Source: Streptomyces sp. S465 (GTDB taxonomy: Bacteria; Actinomycetota; Actinomycetes; Streptomycetales; Streptomycetaceae). Taken from it: DNA of 64,000 nt. This document shows positions 42,814 through 50,832 of the stretch, piece by piece. The position numbers and the translations under genes are program-made. The notes beneath the pieces were generated by a model that saw only the letters and a program-made list of their open reading frames with translations, was not told where the DNA came from and did not search any database. Numbering within the stretch: position 1 is the first letter of the stretch; each line of letters begins with the position of its first letter. The DNA is taken from positions 9,232,001 to 9,296,000 of the forward strand of contig NZ_CP114036.1 in assembly GCF_026898115.1 (NCBI RefSeq), written 5' to 3'.

Positions 42814-43553
42814 GGCCGGCGGTCTCCCCGGTCGTCCCCCCGGCTGTCGTCCCGATGGTCTCCTCGGCGGCGCCGCCGGGCGGGGGCGGGCTGCCGCTCG
42901 CGCGGGCCGGCGAAGCCGTTCGGGCCCGGGTCGGTCGTACCCGTGTAGCGCAGCCGGCGCCCCGGTGTCGCGTCCCCGCCACTGTCCCGGGCCGCGGAGC
43001 GCGTCACCAGTCCCTCGGTGACCGGTGGCGCGACGGCGGTGCTGATCCCGGCCAGCGGCGCCCGCACCCGCACCCCGAGCGACGCCTTCAGCTCCCCGCC
43101 GAGCGCCGACCACACATCGGCGGCGGTCGGCGCGTCGAGCCCGGCCTCCGCGGTGTCCAGGCCCACGGTCAGGCCGAGTTCGGCGAGGGAGCCGGTGAGC
43201 AGCCGCGCGGGCAGCGTCTCGGTGGCCACCAGGCAGGCGAGTACCTGCGAGAGCAGCCGGTGTTCGTCCTGCGGCCGGTTCGCCCACGCCGTGACCAGGT
43301 ACGTCAGCGTGAACCAGCGCGCCGGGGCCCGCCGCGCCACCACGTGGCCGTCCGCGTCGTACACCTCCCGGTCCCCGGCGCCGCGCCGCGTGGCGTCCTG
43401 CCGGATGTCGTAGAGGAACACGCAGACCGTGGGGGCGCTGCGGCGCGCCGCCCAGTCCCGGGTGGGCGCGTCGAACACCACCTCGATGCCCGACGCCTCC
43501 AGTTCGCACTCGCCGAGCAGCCGGCGCAGCCCCTCGTCCACCTCGTGGATCAT
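42810..43553 (-). CDS. DUF4255 domain-containing protein (tail terminator/cap-like)
   Basis: Protein of 247 aa with an N-terminal DUF4255 domain: IHEVDEGLRRLLGECELEAS, VVFDAPTRDWAARRSAPTVC, VFLYDIRQDATRRGAGDREV and FTLTYLVTAWANRPQDEHRL. In contractile injection loci the DUF4255 protein (Afp16-like) caps the tube and sheath at the distal end. The C-terminal 60 residues are Arg/Asp-rich and probably disordered (RRRRRGDHRDDSRGDDRG). It overlaps both neighbours by four bases. Confidence 0.9.
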   Translation of the reverse strand: MIHEVDEGLRRLLGECELEASGIEVVFDAPTRDWAARRSAPTVCVFLYDIRQDATRRGAGDREVYDADGHVVARRAPARWFTLTYLVTAWANRPQDEHRLLSQVLACLVATETLPARLLTGSLAELGLTVGLDTAEAGLDAPTAADVWSALGGELKASLGVRVRAPLAGISTAVAPPVTEGLVTRSAARDSGGDATPGRRLRYTGTTDPGPNGFAGPRERQPAPARRRRRGDHRDDSRGDDRGDRRP

Positions 43554-46500
43554 CGCCGGGTCACCTCGTCCGGCGGCTGCACGGTGCCGCTGACGACCAG
43601 GAAGTCGGTCCGCACCGGGGAGAATCCCGGGCCCGTGGCGGTGATGGTCCGCGGTCCGGTCTGATCCTTGGCGAGGATGAGCAGCTGGCCGATGAACGTG
43701 CCGTCCGGCAGCGGTACGGTCGGCGCCGCCGCCGCGGTGATCCCCGGCTTCCAGGTGAACCGCACCGGCGCGCCCGGCGGGAAGTCCTTGCCGCGCACCG
43801 AGGTGACGAAGCCGGGCTTGCCGATCGGCGGCACGGCGACGATCCGCGGCTGGAGGATCCGCAGCCGGGTACGGGCGGTGTTGTCGCGCGGGTCGGCGTC
43901 CGTCCCGGTCGTGGTGAGCGTGGCCGTGGTGTACGCGGTCAGCGCCTTGTCGGGGCTCAGGACGACGGTGAGGCCGGCCCGCGCGCCCGGGACCAGGTCC
44001 GGCAGGGCGCAGACCCAGGCGCGGTCGCAGCCCGGCGGCGGCCCGTCGGCCGGGATGCCCCGGGGCGGGCCGATGCGCAGCCGCAACCCGGTGGCCAGCG
44101 CGTTCCGCCCGTTGCGCACGGTGTACGTCACCACGACGCGCCCGCCGACGTAGCCCGGGTTGGGCTGGGCCGTGATCCGCACCCCGGGCCCGGCCGCGGG
44201 CTCCTGTGACGGGGGCGGGGCCGGCGGGGGAGCGGTCGTCGGCGGGGGACTGGTCGGCGGCTGGGTGGCCTCGCGCACCGGCACCACGGTCCGGCCGGTG
44301 TTGTCGTCGGGCCGCGGGTCCAGCACGGCCCCGGTAACCGACCAGTCGACCGGCGCCGGGCCGGGGGTGACCCCGGTGAGGGTGACGGTCACCTGGACGG
44401 TGGCGCCCGGCCGTACCACGCCGATGTCGCACTGGAGGGAGGCGGCGGCGCAGGTCCCGCCGGGCCGGGTCAGTCCGGTGATCCGCACCCCGGGCGGCGG
44501 GGCGGCGGTGAGGCGGGTGCCGGGGGAGGCGGCGGGGCCGTTGTTCACCACGTCCACGCGGACCGTGGTGGAGCGGCCGACCGTGACCGCCGGGACGCTG
44601 CCGGGCGCGCGGACGGCGAGGTCCACGGACTGCCGGACGCTGGGCTCCTTCTGCCGGCCCGGGAGGCCGGCGGTGAGCGGGGTGACGCTGCCGGAGGCGA
44701 TGTCCACCAGCCGTAGCTTCTCGGGGCTGTTGGGCGGCAGGGCCTCGCGGGAGCTGAACACCAGGGCCGTGCCGTCGGCCGTCCAGGCGGCGTCGCGCGG
44801 CTGGAACGGGCCGGTGGCCGAGGTGTCCGGCAGTTCCCCGTGGCAGGCGTCGGGGAGGTCGCGGGCGGCGGCGGGCAGCAGGACCCGGCAGTCGTCGCCG
44901 GAGACGGACGCCAGGAGCAGGCCGTTGCGCTCGTCGACCCGGCCGCCGCCGTTCTTGCGGTTGAACGCGACGGTGCGCCCGTCCGGTGAGAACGCCGGGC
45001 TGTCGTCGATGACCTGGCAGTTTCCCGGGCAGAACGTGGCGCTCAGATCGTGCTGCTGGTCCAGGTGGTCCACGGGCACGGTCCATACGTGCTTGCTGCC
45101 GCCGGTCCCGTAGATCACCTGGTCGCGGGTGAAGGCCAGGGTGGTGCCGTCGGAGGACCAGGTGGGCTGGGCGTCCCCGCCCTGGCCCTGCCCGGCCGGC
45201 GGGGTGATCTCGCCGCGGATCGCGCCGGTGGCCACGTCCGCGATCAGGATGCGGCCGGGGCCCGCCCCGTCGCCGGTACCGCCCGGGGAAGTGCGGGTGA
45301 AGGCGAGGTACCTGCCGTCCGGGGAGAACGTCGGATCGGTGTCCCAGTCCCCCGGGCCGCGCCCGGCGAGCGGCAGGGGCGCCGCCTGGGAGCCCTCCGC
45401 ATCCGCCGTCCAGATACGCTCGACACGGGTGTCCCGTTCGTCCTCGAACCTCGTCACCACCAGCCCGCGCCCGTCGGGGGTGTAGTTCTGGCGCTCGGTC
45501 CACGGGTCGTAGCCCGGCCGGGGCTGGAACAGAGGATCCCGGGTGGGGTCGGTGTTGGTATCGGCTTCCGGGTCCTCATCGAGGATGGTCGGCCCCAGGT
45601 CGCGTGGGTCGACCCCGTCCATCCGGATGTCCTGCAACGTCGCCGTCCGCACCGTGGGGGCGGAGGTGCGCTGCACCACCACCGAGCCGCCGTCGAGGGG
45701 GCCGAGCCAGGTGGGCGAGAGGACTTCCCGGTCCTCGCTGAGCACCAGTTCGGGCTGGCCGGAGGGCGAGCGCACCGCGTACACGTGGTCCCAGTCGCCC
45801 TTGCAGTCGCACGTGCGGTCGGGGCTGAGGAACAGCAGTCCGTTCCCGTCGGGCAGCCATGCCGCCGCATGGCTGCGCCAGCCCTCCGGCACACCCGTGA
45901 GCAGCGGTTCGTCGGTGCGTCCGTCCGTCACCCGCAGCCGGGGCCCGCCCGTGGAGGTGGACGTGTACGCGATCCGGTCCCGGTGGGCGGGGTCGTCGAC
46001 CGGGTTCCACACCGGTTCGGTGGCCGTGCCGTTCGCCGGGTCGGTGATCCGCGTGGCGGTGCCGCCGTCCAGGGGCCGGACGTAGATCTGCGCTCCGGCG
46101 AGCGGGTCGCTGTCGCAGGAGTACGCCAGGCGCAGTCCGTCGGGAGAGACCGTGGGGAACTCATCGTTCGCGGGGGTGTCGGTCAGCCGCCGCAGCCCGG
46201 TGCCGTCGGTGTGCACCAGCCACAGGTCGCGCTGGGTCCCGCCGTCCGGCCCGCCGGGCTCGGCCGAGTCGAACACAACGGACCGGCCGTCCGGCGTCAG
46301 CCGGGGGTGCGCCGCGTCCCGGCCGCTGGTGAGGCGGCGCACCGACCCGTCGGCGGACCGCAGATAGATCTGCGGGTTCTTCTCGTCGCGGCGGCCGGCG
46401 AACACCATCGCGTCGCCGAGGGCGGACGGCTGGACGTCGAAGTGGGCCGGCCCCGCGCCGAACAGCGGCTCGCTGGACTCCTCCCCGGTGACCCGGCCCA

Positions 46501-46687
46501 GACTGCGGTGCCGGGTACCGGCGTAGGCGACCCGGGTGTCCGCGGCGTCCTTCACCACCGGCCCGGGTGCGGGCTCGGCGCTGCCGCTCCCGGAGGCCGC
46601 CGTCACGGTGAGCAGCGGAACGATCAGCAGCCACGACATGCCGAGTCTCCCCAGGCGGTACCGCCCACCGGACGCAGCGGTGCCCAT
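43550..46687 (-). CDS. Secreted beta-propeller (PD40/TolB-like) and CARDB/DUF11 protein
   Basis: Large exported protein (1,045 aa). A signal peptide (LGMSWLLIVPLLTVTAASGS) is followed by a beta-propeller with repeated PD40/WD40-like blades (PRLTPDGRSVVFDSAEPGG, FPTVSPDGLRLAYSCDSDPL, PTFSPDGRYLAFTRTSPGG, PAFSPDGRTVAFNRKNGGG). Two CARDB/DUF11-type Ig-like domains flank a Pro-rich linker (PPTSPPPTTAPPPAPPPS), and a C-terminal IPT-like domain ends the protein. ATG 46687 follows GAGGGGGA; a GTG sits immediately before it. It overlaps the DUF4255 gene by ATGA, so it is in the injection-system operon although its product leaves the cytoplasm. Role unknown. Confidence 0.82.
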   Translation of the reverse strand: MGTAASGGRYRLGRLGMSWLLIVPLLTVTAASGSGSAEPAPGPVVKDAADTRVAYAGTRHRSLGRVTGEESSEPLFGAGPAHFDVQPSALGDAMVFAGRRDEKNPQIYLRSADGSVRRLTSGRDAAHPRLTPDGRSVVFDSAEPGGPDGGTQRDLWLVHTDGTGLRRLTDTPANDEFPTVSPDGLRLAYSCDSDPLAGAQIYVRPLDGGTATRITDPANGTATEPVWNPVDDPAHRDRIAYTSTSTGGPRLRVTDGRTDEPLLTGVPEGWRSHAAAWLPDGNGLLFLSPDRTCDCKGDWDHVYAVRSPSGQPELVLSEDREVLSPTWLGPLDGGSVVVQRTSAPTVRTATLQDIRMDGVDPRDLGPTILDEDPEADTNTDPTRDPLFQPRPGYDPWTERQNYTPDGRGLVVTRFEDERDTRVERIWTADAEGSQAAPLPLAGRGPGDWDTDPTFSPDGRYLAFTRTSPGGTGDGAGPGRILIADVATGAIRGEITPPAGQGQGGDAQPTWSSDGTTLAFTRDQVIYGTGGSKHVWTVPVDHLDQQHDLSATFCPGNCQVIDDSPAFSPDGRTVAFNRKNGGGRVDERNGLLLASVSGDDCRVLLPAAARDLPDACHGELPDTSATGPFQPRDAAWTADGTALVFSSREALPPNSPEKLRLVDIASGSVTPLTAGLPGRQKEPSVRQSVDLAVRAPGSVPAVTVGRSTTVRVDVVNNGPAASPGTRLTAAPPPGVRITGLTRPGGTCAAASLQCDIGVVRPGATVQVTVTLTGVTPGPAPVDWSVTGAVLDPRPDDNTGRTVVPVREATQPPTSPPPTTAPPPAPPPSQEPAAGPGVRITAQPNPGYVGGRVVVTYTVRNGRNALATGLRLRIGPPRGIPADGPPPGCDRAWVCALPDLVPGARAGLTVVLSPDKALTAYTTATLTTTGTDADPRDNTARTRLRILQPRIVAVPPIGKPGFVTSVRGKDFPPGAPVRFTWKPGITAAAAPTVPLPDGTFIGQLLILAKDQTGPRTITATGPGFSPVRTDFLVVSGTVQPPDEVTRR

Positions 46688-46827
46688 CACGGTCCCCCTC
46701 ACACTCCGGTACGGCCATGCCCCCGCCATCCTGCGCCCCGCCGTGCGCGGCGCGGCAGGGTGGCAGGGACGTACCCGGGGGAAACGCGCGGTGTGCGTTC
46801 GGGCAGCGCCCAGGGCCCGGCCGCCGG

Positions 46828-47550
46828 TCAGATCAGCCCGTTGCGCAGCGCGTAGCCGACGGCGTGGGCCCGGTTGCGCAGTTGCAGCCGGGCGATGACC
46901 TCGTGCAGCACGTTCTTGACGGTCCGTTCGGAGTACGCGGTCTTGCGTGCGATCTCGGCAGTGTCCAGGCCGTCCGCCACCAGCCGTAACATGTCGGCCT
47001 CGCGCGTGGTCAGCGTGGACAGGGCGGGGCCCTGCGGGTCGAGCGCGGACCGCTGAAGTCTGCTCACCTGGGCCAGGAGCGTGCCGAGCAGGTCGCCGGG
47101 CAGCACCCCCTCGCCCTTGGCGATCGCCAGGATCAGGTGCAGGAGCTGGTCCTGACCGGCCTCGGCGCGCCGGAGCACCGCCGCGACACCGCATTCGATG
47201 ACCCGTTGCAGGGCGCCGGCCCCGAGGGTGCCGACCACCAGACCCGTGCGGGTGGCGGGGTTGTGCCGCAGCCGGTGCAGCAGGGCGGCCACGTCGTCGT
47301 CGACCCCGTCCACGACCACCAGCGACACCTGGGCGTGCCCGGCGTCGGCGTCGTCGAGCAGATCGACCTCGGGGCGCTGCCGGAGCTGGTGGACGACGCC
47401 GACGCGCAGCACCGGATCGGCGGCGTAGATCGCGACGGTCACCCGGTCCGGACGGCCCGGACCGGAGGGCCACCGTACCGCCCGGGACCGGGCGGGCACG
47501 GGCGTCGCGGCGGCGGACGGGGTACGGCTGGTTTCCTCTGAACGGGACAT
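46828..47550 (-). CDS. LuxR-family regulator with atypical receiver domain
   Basis: Protein of 240 aa: an N-terminal receiver-like domain (about residues 36-155) and a C-terminal NarL/LuxR helix-turn-helix (LTTREADMLRLVADGLDTAE then IARKTAYSERTVKNVLHEVI, about 179-238). The receiver is degenerate: the acidic pair reads AIYAADPVLRVG with one Asp, the phosphoacceptor region reads SLVVVDGVDDDV, and the conserved Lys is Arg in VLRRAE. No sensor kinase is nearby, so phosphorylation control is doubtful. It is the first gene of the injection-system operon and divergent from the membrane protein at 47848; it probably controls the locus. Confidence 0.87.
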   Translation of the reverse strand: MSRSEETSRTPSAAATPVPARSRAVRWPSGPGRPDRVTVAIYAADPVLRVGVVHQLRQRPEVDLLDDADAGHAQVSLVVVDGVDDDVAALLHRLRHNPATRTGLVVGTLGAGALQRVIECGVAAVLRRAEAGQDQLLHLILAIAKGEGVLPGDLLGTLLAQVSRLQRSALDPQGPALSTLTTREADMLRLVADGLDTAEIARKTAYSERTVKNVLHEVIARLQLRNRAHAVGYALRNGLI

Positions 47551-47847
47551 GGTGCGGATACCTGTCTCTCGAGTTCGGGGAAAGGAAAGTCAGAACCAGG
47601 AGGATCAGGAGGATCAGGAGCAGGAACGACGGAGAGCGGAACGGAGGGCCTGGCGGGGAAAGGGGAGGAAGCCGGGACGGGCACGGGGCGGGCCGGGCGC
47701 CGCGGGGCGGCGCGGCGGGCAGGGCGGGGCCGCATCACGATCTCATTCGCGTGGAGCGCGGGGCGGCGGCTTCCGGGGCAGCGCGCGTGCCCGGACGTTG
47801 CCCCCGCGTTCCTCGTGGCGCCCCGGGCGCGTTCCTACCGTGGTGGC
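47551..47847. promoter_or_regulatory. Divergent regulatory region at the head of the CIS locus
   Basis: The 297-base gap between the LuxR gene and the membrane-protein gene has no gene. Near the LuxR end it holds purine-rich direct repeats (AGGAGGATCAGGAGGATCAG, 47600-47619). At the other end TACCGT (47836-47841) fits the TANNNT -10 box seven bases before GTG 47848, the spacing of actinobacterial leaderless genes, and there is no ribosome-binding site before that GTG. The main CIS promoter is expected in this gap. Confidence 0.5.
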
Positions 47848-49224
47848 GTGACGCCTTCTGCAGCCTCGTCCGGCGCCGGCGCGCCGGGTGTCGAGATCCC
47901 GGCGGTGACGGTGGCGCCCGGCGGCACCGCCACGACCACCCTGACCGTCCGCAACGACAGTGACATCGTCGAGGCATACGATCTGGAGGCCGTCGGCGAC
48001 TGTGCCCCCTGGACCACCGTGGAACCCGCGCGGGTCTCCCTCTACCCCGGCACCTCCGAGACGGTGACGCTCCGTCTGGAGCCGCCGCGGTCCCCGGAGA
48101 TCGGAGCCGGCGCGGTGCCCCTGGGCGTTCGGGTGCTGCCGAACCAGCATCCCGAGTCGGTCCGGGTCCCCGAGACCACCGTGCACATCGAGGAGTTCCA
48201 CGAGCTGCGCACCGAACTGGCCCCGCGCCGCCGGCGCGGCTGGCTGCGCGGCCGCTACCGGCTCGCGGTGCGCAACCAGGGCAACACCCCGGTGCGGGTG
48301 GGCTTCACCCCCGGTCAGGCGGGTGAGGAGCTGGGGTTCGCCTTCAGTCCGACGGGGCCGAAGCTGGAGCCCGGCGAGTCGACGGAGGTCCGGCTGCGGG
48401 TCCGTACGGGCAAGCCCGTATGGTTCGGCGCGCCCGTGGTGTGGCCCTTCACCGTGCACACCGCTGAGACCGGCGATCAGGACACGGCGCGGCGGGAGGA
48501 GGCGCGGCGGGACGCGGCCCCACCCGCCGTCCAGGCGCCGCTGGACGCGGAGTTCGTCCAGATCCCGATCTTCTCCAAGTGGCTGCTCGCGGTGCTCGCG
48601 GCGCTCATCGCACTGGTGCTCGCCTGGTTCGCGCTGGTCCGCCCCGCGGTGCGCAGCGCCGCCGAGAAGGCGGCCAACAAGACCGTCCAGTCCCGCCCCG
48701 GCCTCGGCGACCGGGGCGGGCAGTCCCCGGGAGCCGGCGCCGGGGACGGTACGCCGACCCAGCCCGGAGGGCAGGAGACCGGCGGGCAGAACGGGCAGCC
48801 CGAGCCCGGCGGATCGGGCCCCGGCGCCTCGTCCGGATCCGGCGGGGGCACCGGCCGCACGGCGGTTGAGCAGAGTTCGCGGACCATCGACGTGCGGACG
48901 GCCGCGGGGGCGAAGAAGACCGGCACCTACCGGGTGCCCGCGGACACGGCCTTCGGGATCACCGACATCGTCGTCGCGAACTTCCAGGGCGACGAGGGCG
49001 TGATGACCATCACCTTCGGCAATCGCAAGATCACGACGATTGCGCTGGAGACCTTCCGCAACCAGGACTACCACTGGGTCACCCCCATCCAGATCGCCGA
49101 GAACGACACCGTGACCGTCGAGGTGACCTGCGACAAGCCGGGCACTCCGGCCACCGGGCGTCGGGCGCGGGAGTGCCACGAGGTCCTGAACGTGAGCGGA
49201 GAGCTCAGTCGCACGAAGCGATGA
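47848..49224 (+). CDS. Single-pass membrane protein divergent from the CIS locus
   Basis: Protein of 458 aa. Residues 15-200 form two Ig/NPCBM-like beta domains (VTVAPGGTATTTLTVRNDSD, EAYDLEAVGDCAPWTTVEPA; YRLAVRNQGNTPVRVGFTPG). A membrane helix lies at 244-264 (KWLLAVLAALIALVLAWFAL) preceded by a charged stretch. The outer part has a Gly/Pro/Gln-rich linker and a final beta domain (ADTAFGITDIVVANFQGDEG). Proteins of this design flank actinomycete injection loci. I start it at GTG 47848, which looks leaderless; an in-frame GTG at 47815 is weaker. With no signal peptide, the N-terminal domains are probably cytoplasmic. Function unknown; an envelope-linked partner of the injection system is inferred. 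Confidence 0.75.
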   Translation: MTPSAASSGAGAPGVEIPAVTVAPGGTATTTLTVRNDSDIVEAYDLEAVGDCAPWTTVEPARVSLYPGTSETVTLRLEPPRSPEIGAGAVPLGVRVLPNQHPESVRVPETTVHIEEFHELRTELAPRRRRGWLRGRYRLAVRNQGNTPVRVGFTPGQAGEELGFAFSPTGPKLEPGESTEVRLRVRTGKPVWFGAPVVWPFTVHTAETGDQDTARREEARRDAAPPAVQAPLDAEFVQIPIFSKWLLAVLAALIALVLAWFALVRPAVRSAAEKAANKTVQSRPGLGDRGGQSPGAGAGDGTPTQPGGQETGGQNGQPEPGGSGPGASSGSGGGTGRTAVEQSSRTIDVRTAAGAKKTGTYRVPADTAFGITDIVVANFQGDEGVMTITFGNRKITTIALETFRNQDYHWVTPIQIAENDTVTVEVTCDKPGTPATGRRARECHEVLNVSGELSRTKR

Positions 49225-49551
49225 AGTGTGCCTGCCGGGACATTGTTGGGCACCTGTGACGCCGTGAGGAAGGCGGGCCCACGGCGGATGACCGGAAGAC
49301 GTATGAAAAACAATGACGCTCGTCCGAAAACAGCGTCCGCTTCCCCGGCACCGACACTGCCGGGTCTGCCGGCGCGGCGGCCGCCCCCAGCGGGCGAGCG
49401 CCACTCGGCGCCGCGCGGCAGCGTGCCGCCGGGGCCCCGCGGCGAGACCAGCGCGCTGTACGCCGACCACGGGTACGACCACGGCATCGTGGCCGGGCCC
49501 CCGCGCCACCGCTGCCGTTCCGGCATCCGCGGTGCCCTTGCGGTTGCCTCT
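49225..49551 (+). pseudogene. Gene-free junction with a possible IS5-type transposase fragment
   Basis: This 327-base stretch separates the injection locus from the accessory region. Read on the plus strand, about 49430-49480 encodes ALYADHGYDHG, which resembles the conserved VYADRGYDHDKYR block of IS5-family DDE transposases; no extended match follows in the same frame and no start, inverted repeats or full domain are visible. It is at best a short remnant. No other gene is seen. Confidence 0.25.
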
Positions 49552-50715
49552 TCAGCTGGTGGAGGCCCGGCCGATCAGTCGCCTGCGGACCGGCCCCGAC
49601 TGCGCGACGTCCGCGATCGTCAGTGCCATGGCCAATCCGCCGTCGTGAACGAACCGGTCGCCCTCGGGGCCTGCCGCAGCGGCCGCGAAGGCGGCGGTGT
49701 GATTGCCTTCCTCGGTCGGAAGATCGAACGAAAGCATGGGGTGCAGCGCGGGGATCCGCAGGGAGACGTTGCCCATGTCGGTCGACCCGAACGTCTTGTC
49801 GGGATAGTCGGGGAAGGTCCGGCCGATGGCCTTCGCGTGGGACTCGAAGATGGGGGCCAGGTCCTGGTCGTGACGGAACTCGCGGTAGACGGAGGGCAAG
49901 GACGTGAACTCCACACCGGTCCCGGTGGCGATGGCTCCGGCGTCGAAGCACCGTCGTACCCGCTCCCACACCTCATCGACCTCATTGATCGTGTCACCGC
50001 GGATCATGCAGTCGACCACGGCGTGGTCCGCGATGACATTGACGGCCGACCCGGCTTCCTTCACGACGTGATGCACCCTGATGCCGTCGCGCAGCTGCTG
50101 GCGCAGCAGACCGATGGCGGTCTGGGCGACGACCGTCGCGTCGGCGGCGTTCAGCGCACTCCACGGCCGCGACGCATGCCCTCCACGACCCGTGTACGTC
50201 ACGCGCCAGGACCGCGCGGCGCGGAGTTGCGGGGTGACGACATCCTTCAGCGAGGGGTGAACCATGATGGCCGCGTGGGTCCCGTCGAAGACGCCGCGGT
50301 TCACCATGATCTCCTTGCCGGTTCCGCTTTCCTCGGCAGGTGTACCGAAGACCCGCACCGTCAGTCCGAGCTCATCGGCGAACGGGGCCAGCGCCAGCGC
50401 GGCACCCACGGCCGACGCGGCGATGACGTTGTGACCACAACCGTGACCGATGCCGGGGAGGGCGTCCATCTCCGCGCAGACGCCGAACACCAGGTCACCG
50501 GATCCGGCCGACGCCACGAATGCCGTTGGCAGGTCGGCCACCCCTTTCTCGATCGTGAAGTCACCGCTGTTCTCAAGAGCCGCGACGATCGCCGCCGATG
50601 TCTCGTGCTCCTCGAAAGCCGGCTCAGGATGGGCGCTGATCCTGTGCGAGAGCTCGGTCACCAGGTCGAGGTTCTTCTCGAACTCGCGTTTGACGCGTCC
50701 GTTGATGTCAGTCAT
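49552..50715 (-). CDS. M20 family metallo-amidohydrolase
   Basis: Zinc-dependent amidohydrolase of 387 aa in the AbgB/IAA-amino-acid hydrolase group. Motifs: FGVCAEMDALPGIGHGCGHN (Asp and His ligands), FGTPAEESGTGKEIM (catalytic and metal Glu), IMVHPSLKDV, the dimerisation-domain segment TYTGRGGHASRPW, and the C-terminal STDMGNVSLRIPALHPMLSF with the last His. It should hydrolyse an N-acyl amino acid or peptide-like amide. ATG 50715 is preceded by CGAGGTGCG. It is co-directional with the CapA-family gene (117-base gap) and probably shares its promoter, next to the IclR operator. Confidence 0.88.
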   Translation of the reverse strand: MTDINGRVKREFEKNLDLVTELSHRISAHPEPAFEEHETSAAIVAALENSGDFTIEKGVADLPTAFVASAGSGDLVFGVCAEMDALPGIGHGCGHNVIAASAVGAALALAPFADELGLTVRVFGTPAEESGTGKEIMVNRGVFDGTHAAIMVHPSLKDVVTPQLRAARSWRVTYTGRGGHASRPWSALNAADATVVAQTAIGLLRQQLRDGIRVHHVVKEAGSAVNVIADHAVVDCMIRGDTINEVDEVWERVRRCFDAGAIATGTGVEFTSLPSVYREFRHDQDLAPIFESHAKAIGRTFPDYPDKTFGSTDMGNVSLRIPALHPMLSFDLPTEEGNHTAAFAAAAAGPEGDRFVHDGGLAMALTIADVAQSGPVRRRLIGRASTS

Positions 50716-50832
50716 GGTCGCACCTCGTTCCAGGGGTGGGTGGATGTTGCCGCGTGCTCCGTCGACGCCGCACGTGGTCGACGACCTGGGCATTCGCCAG
50801 TGGTGCGAGAGGCACTCCGCTGGGCAGTGCGT

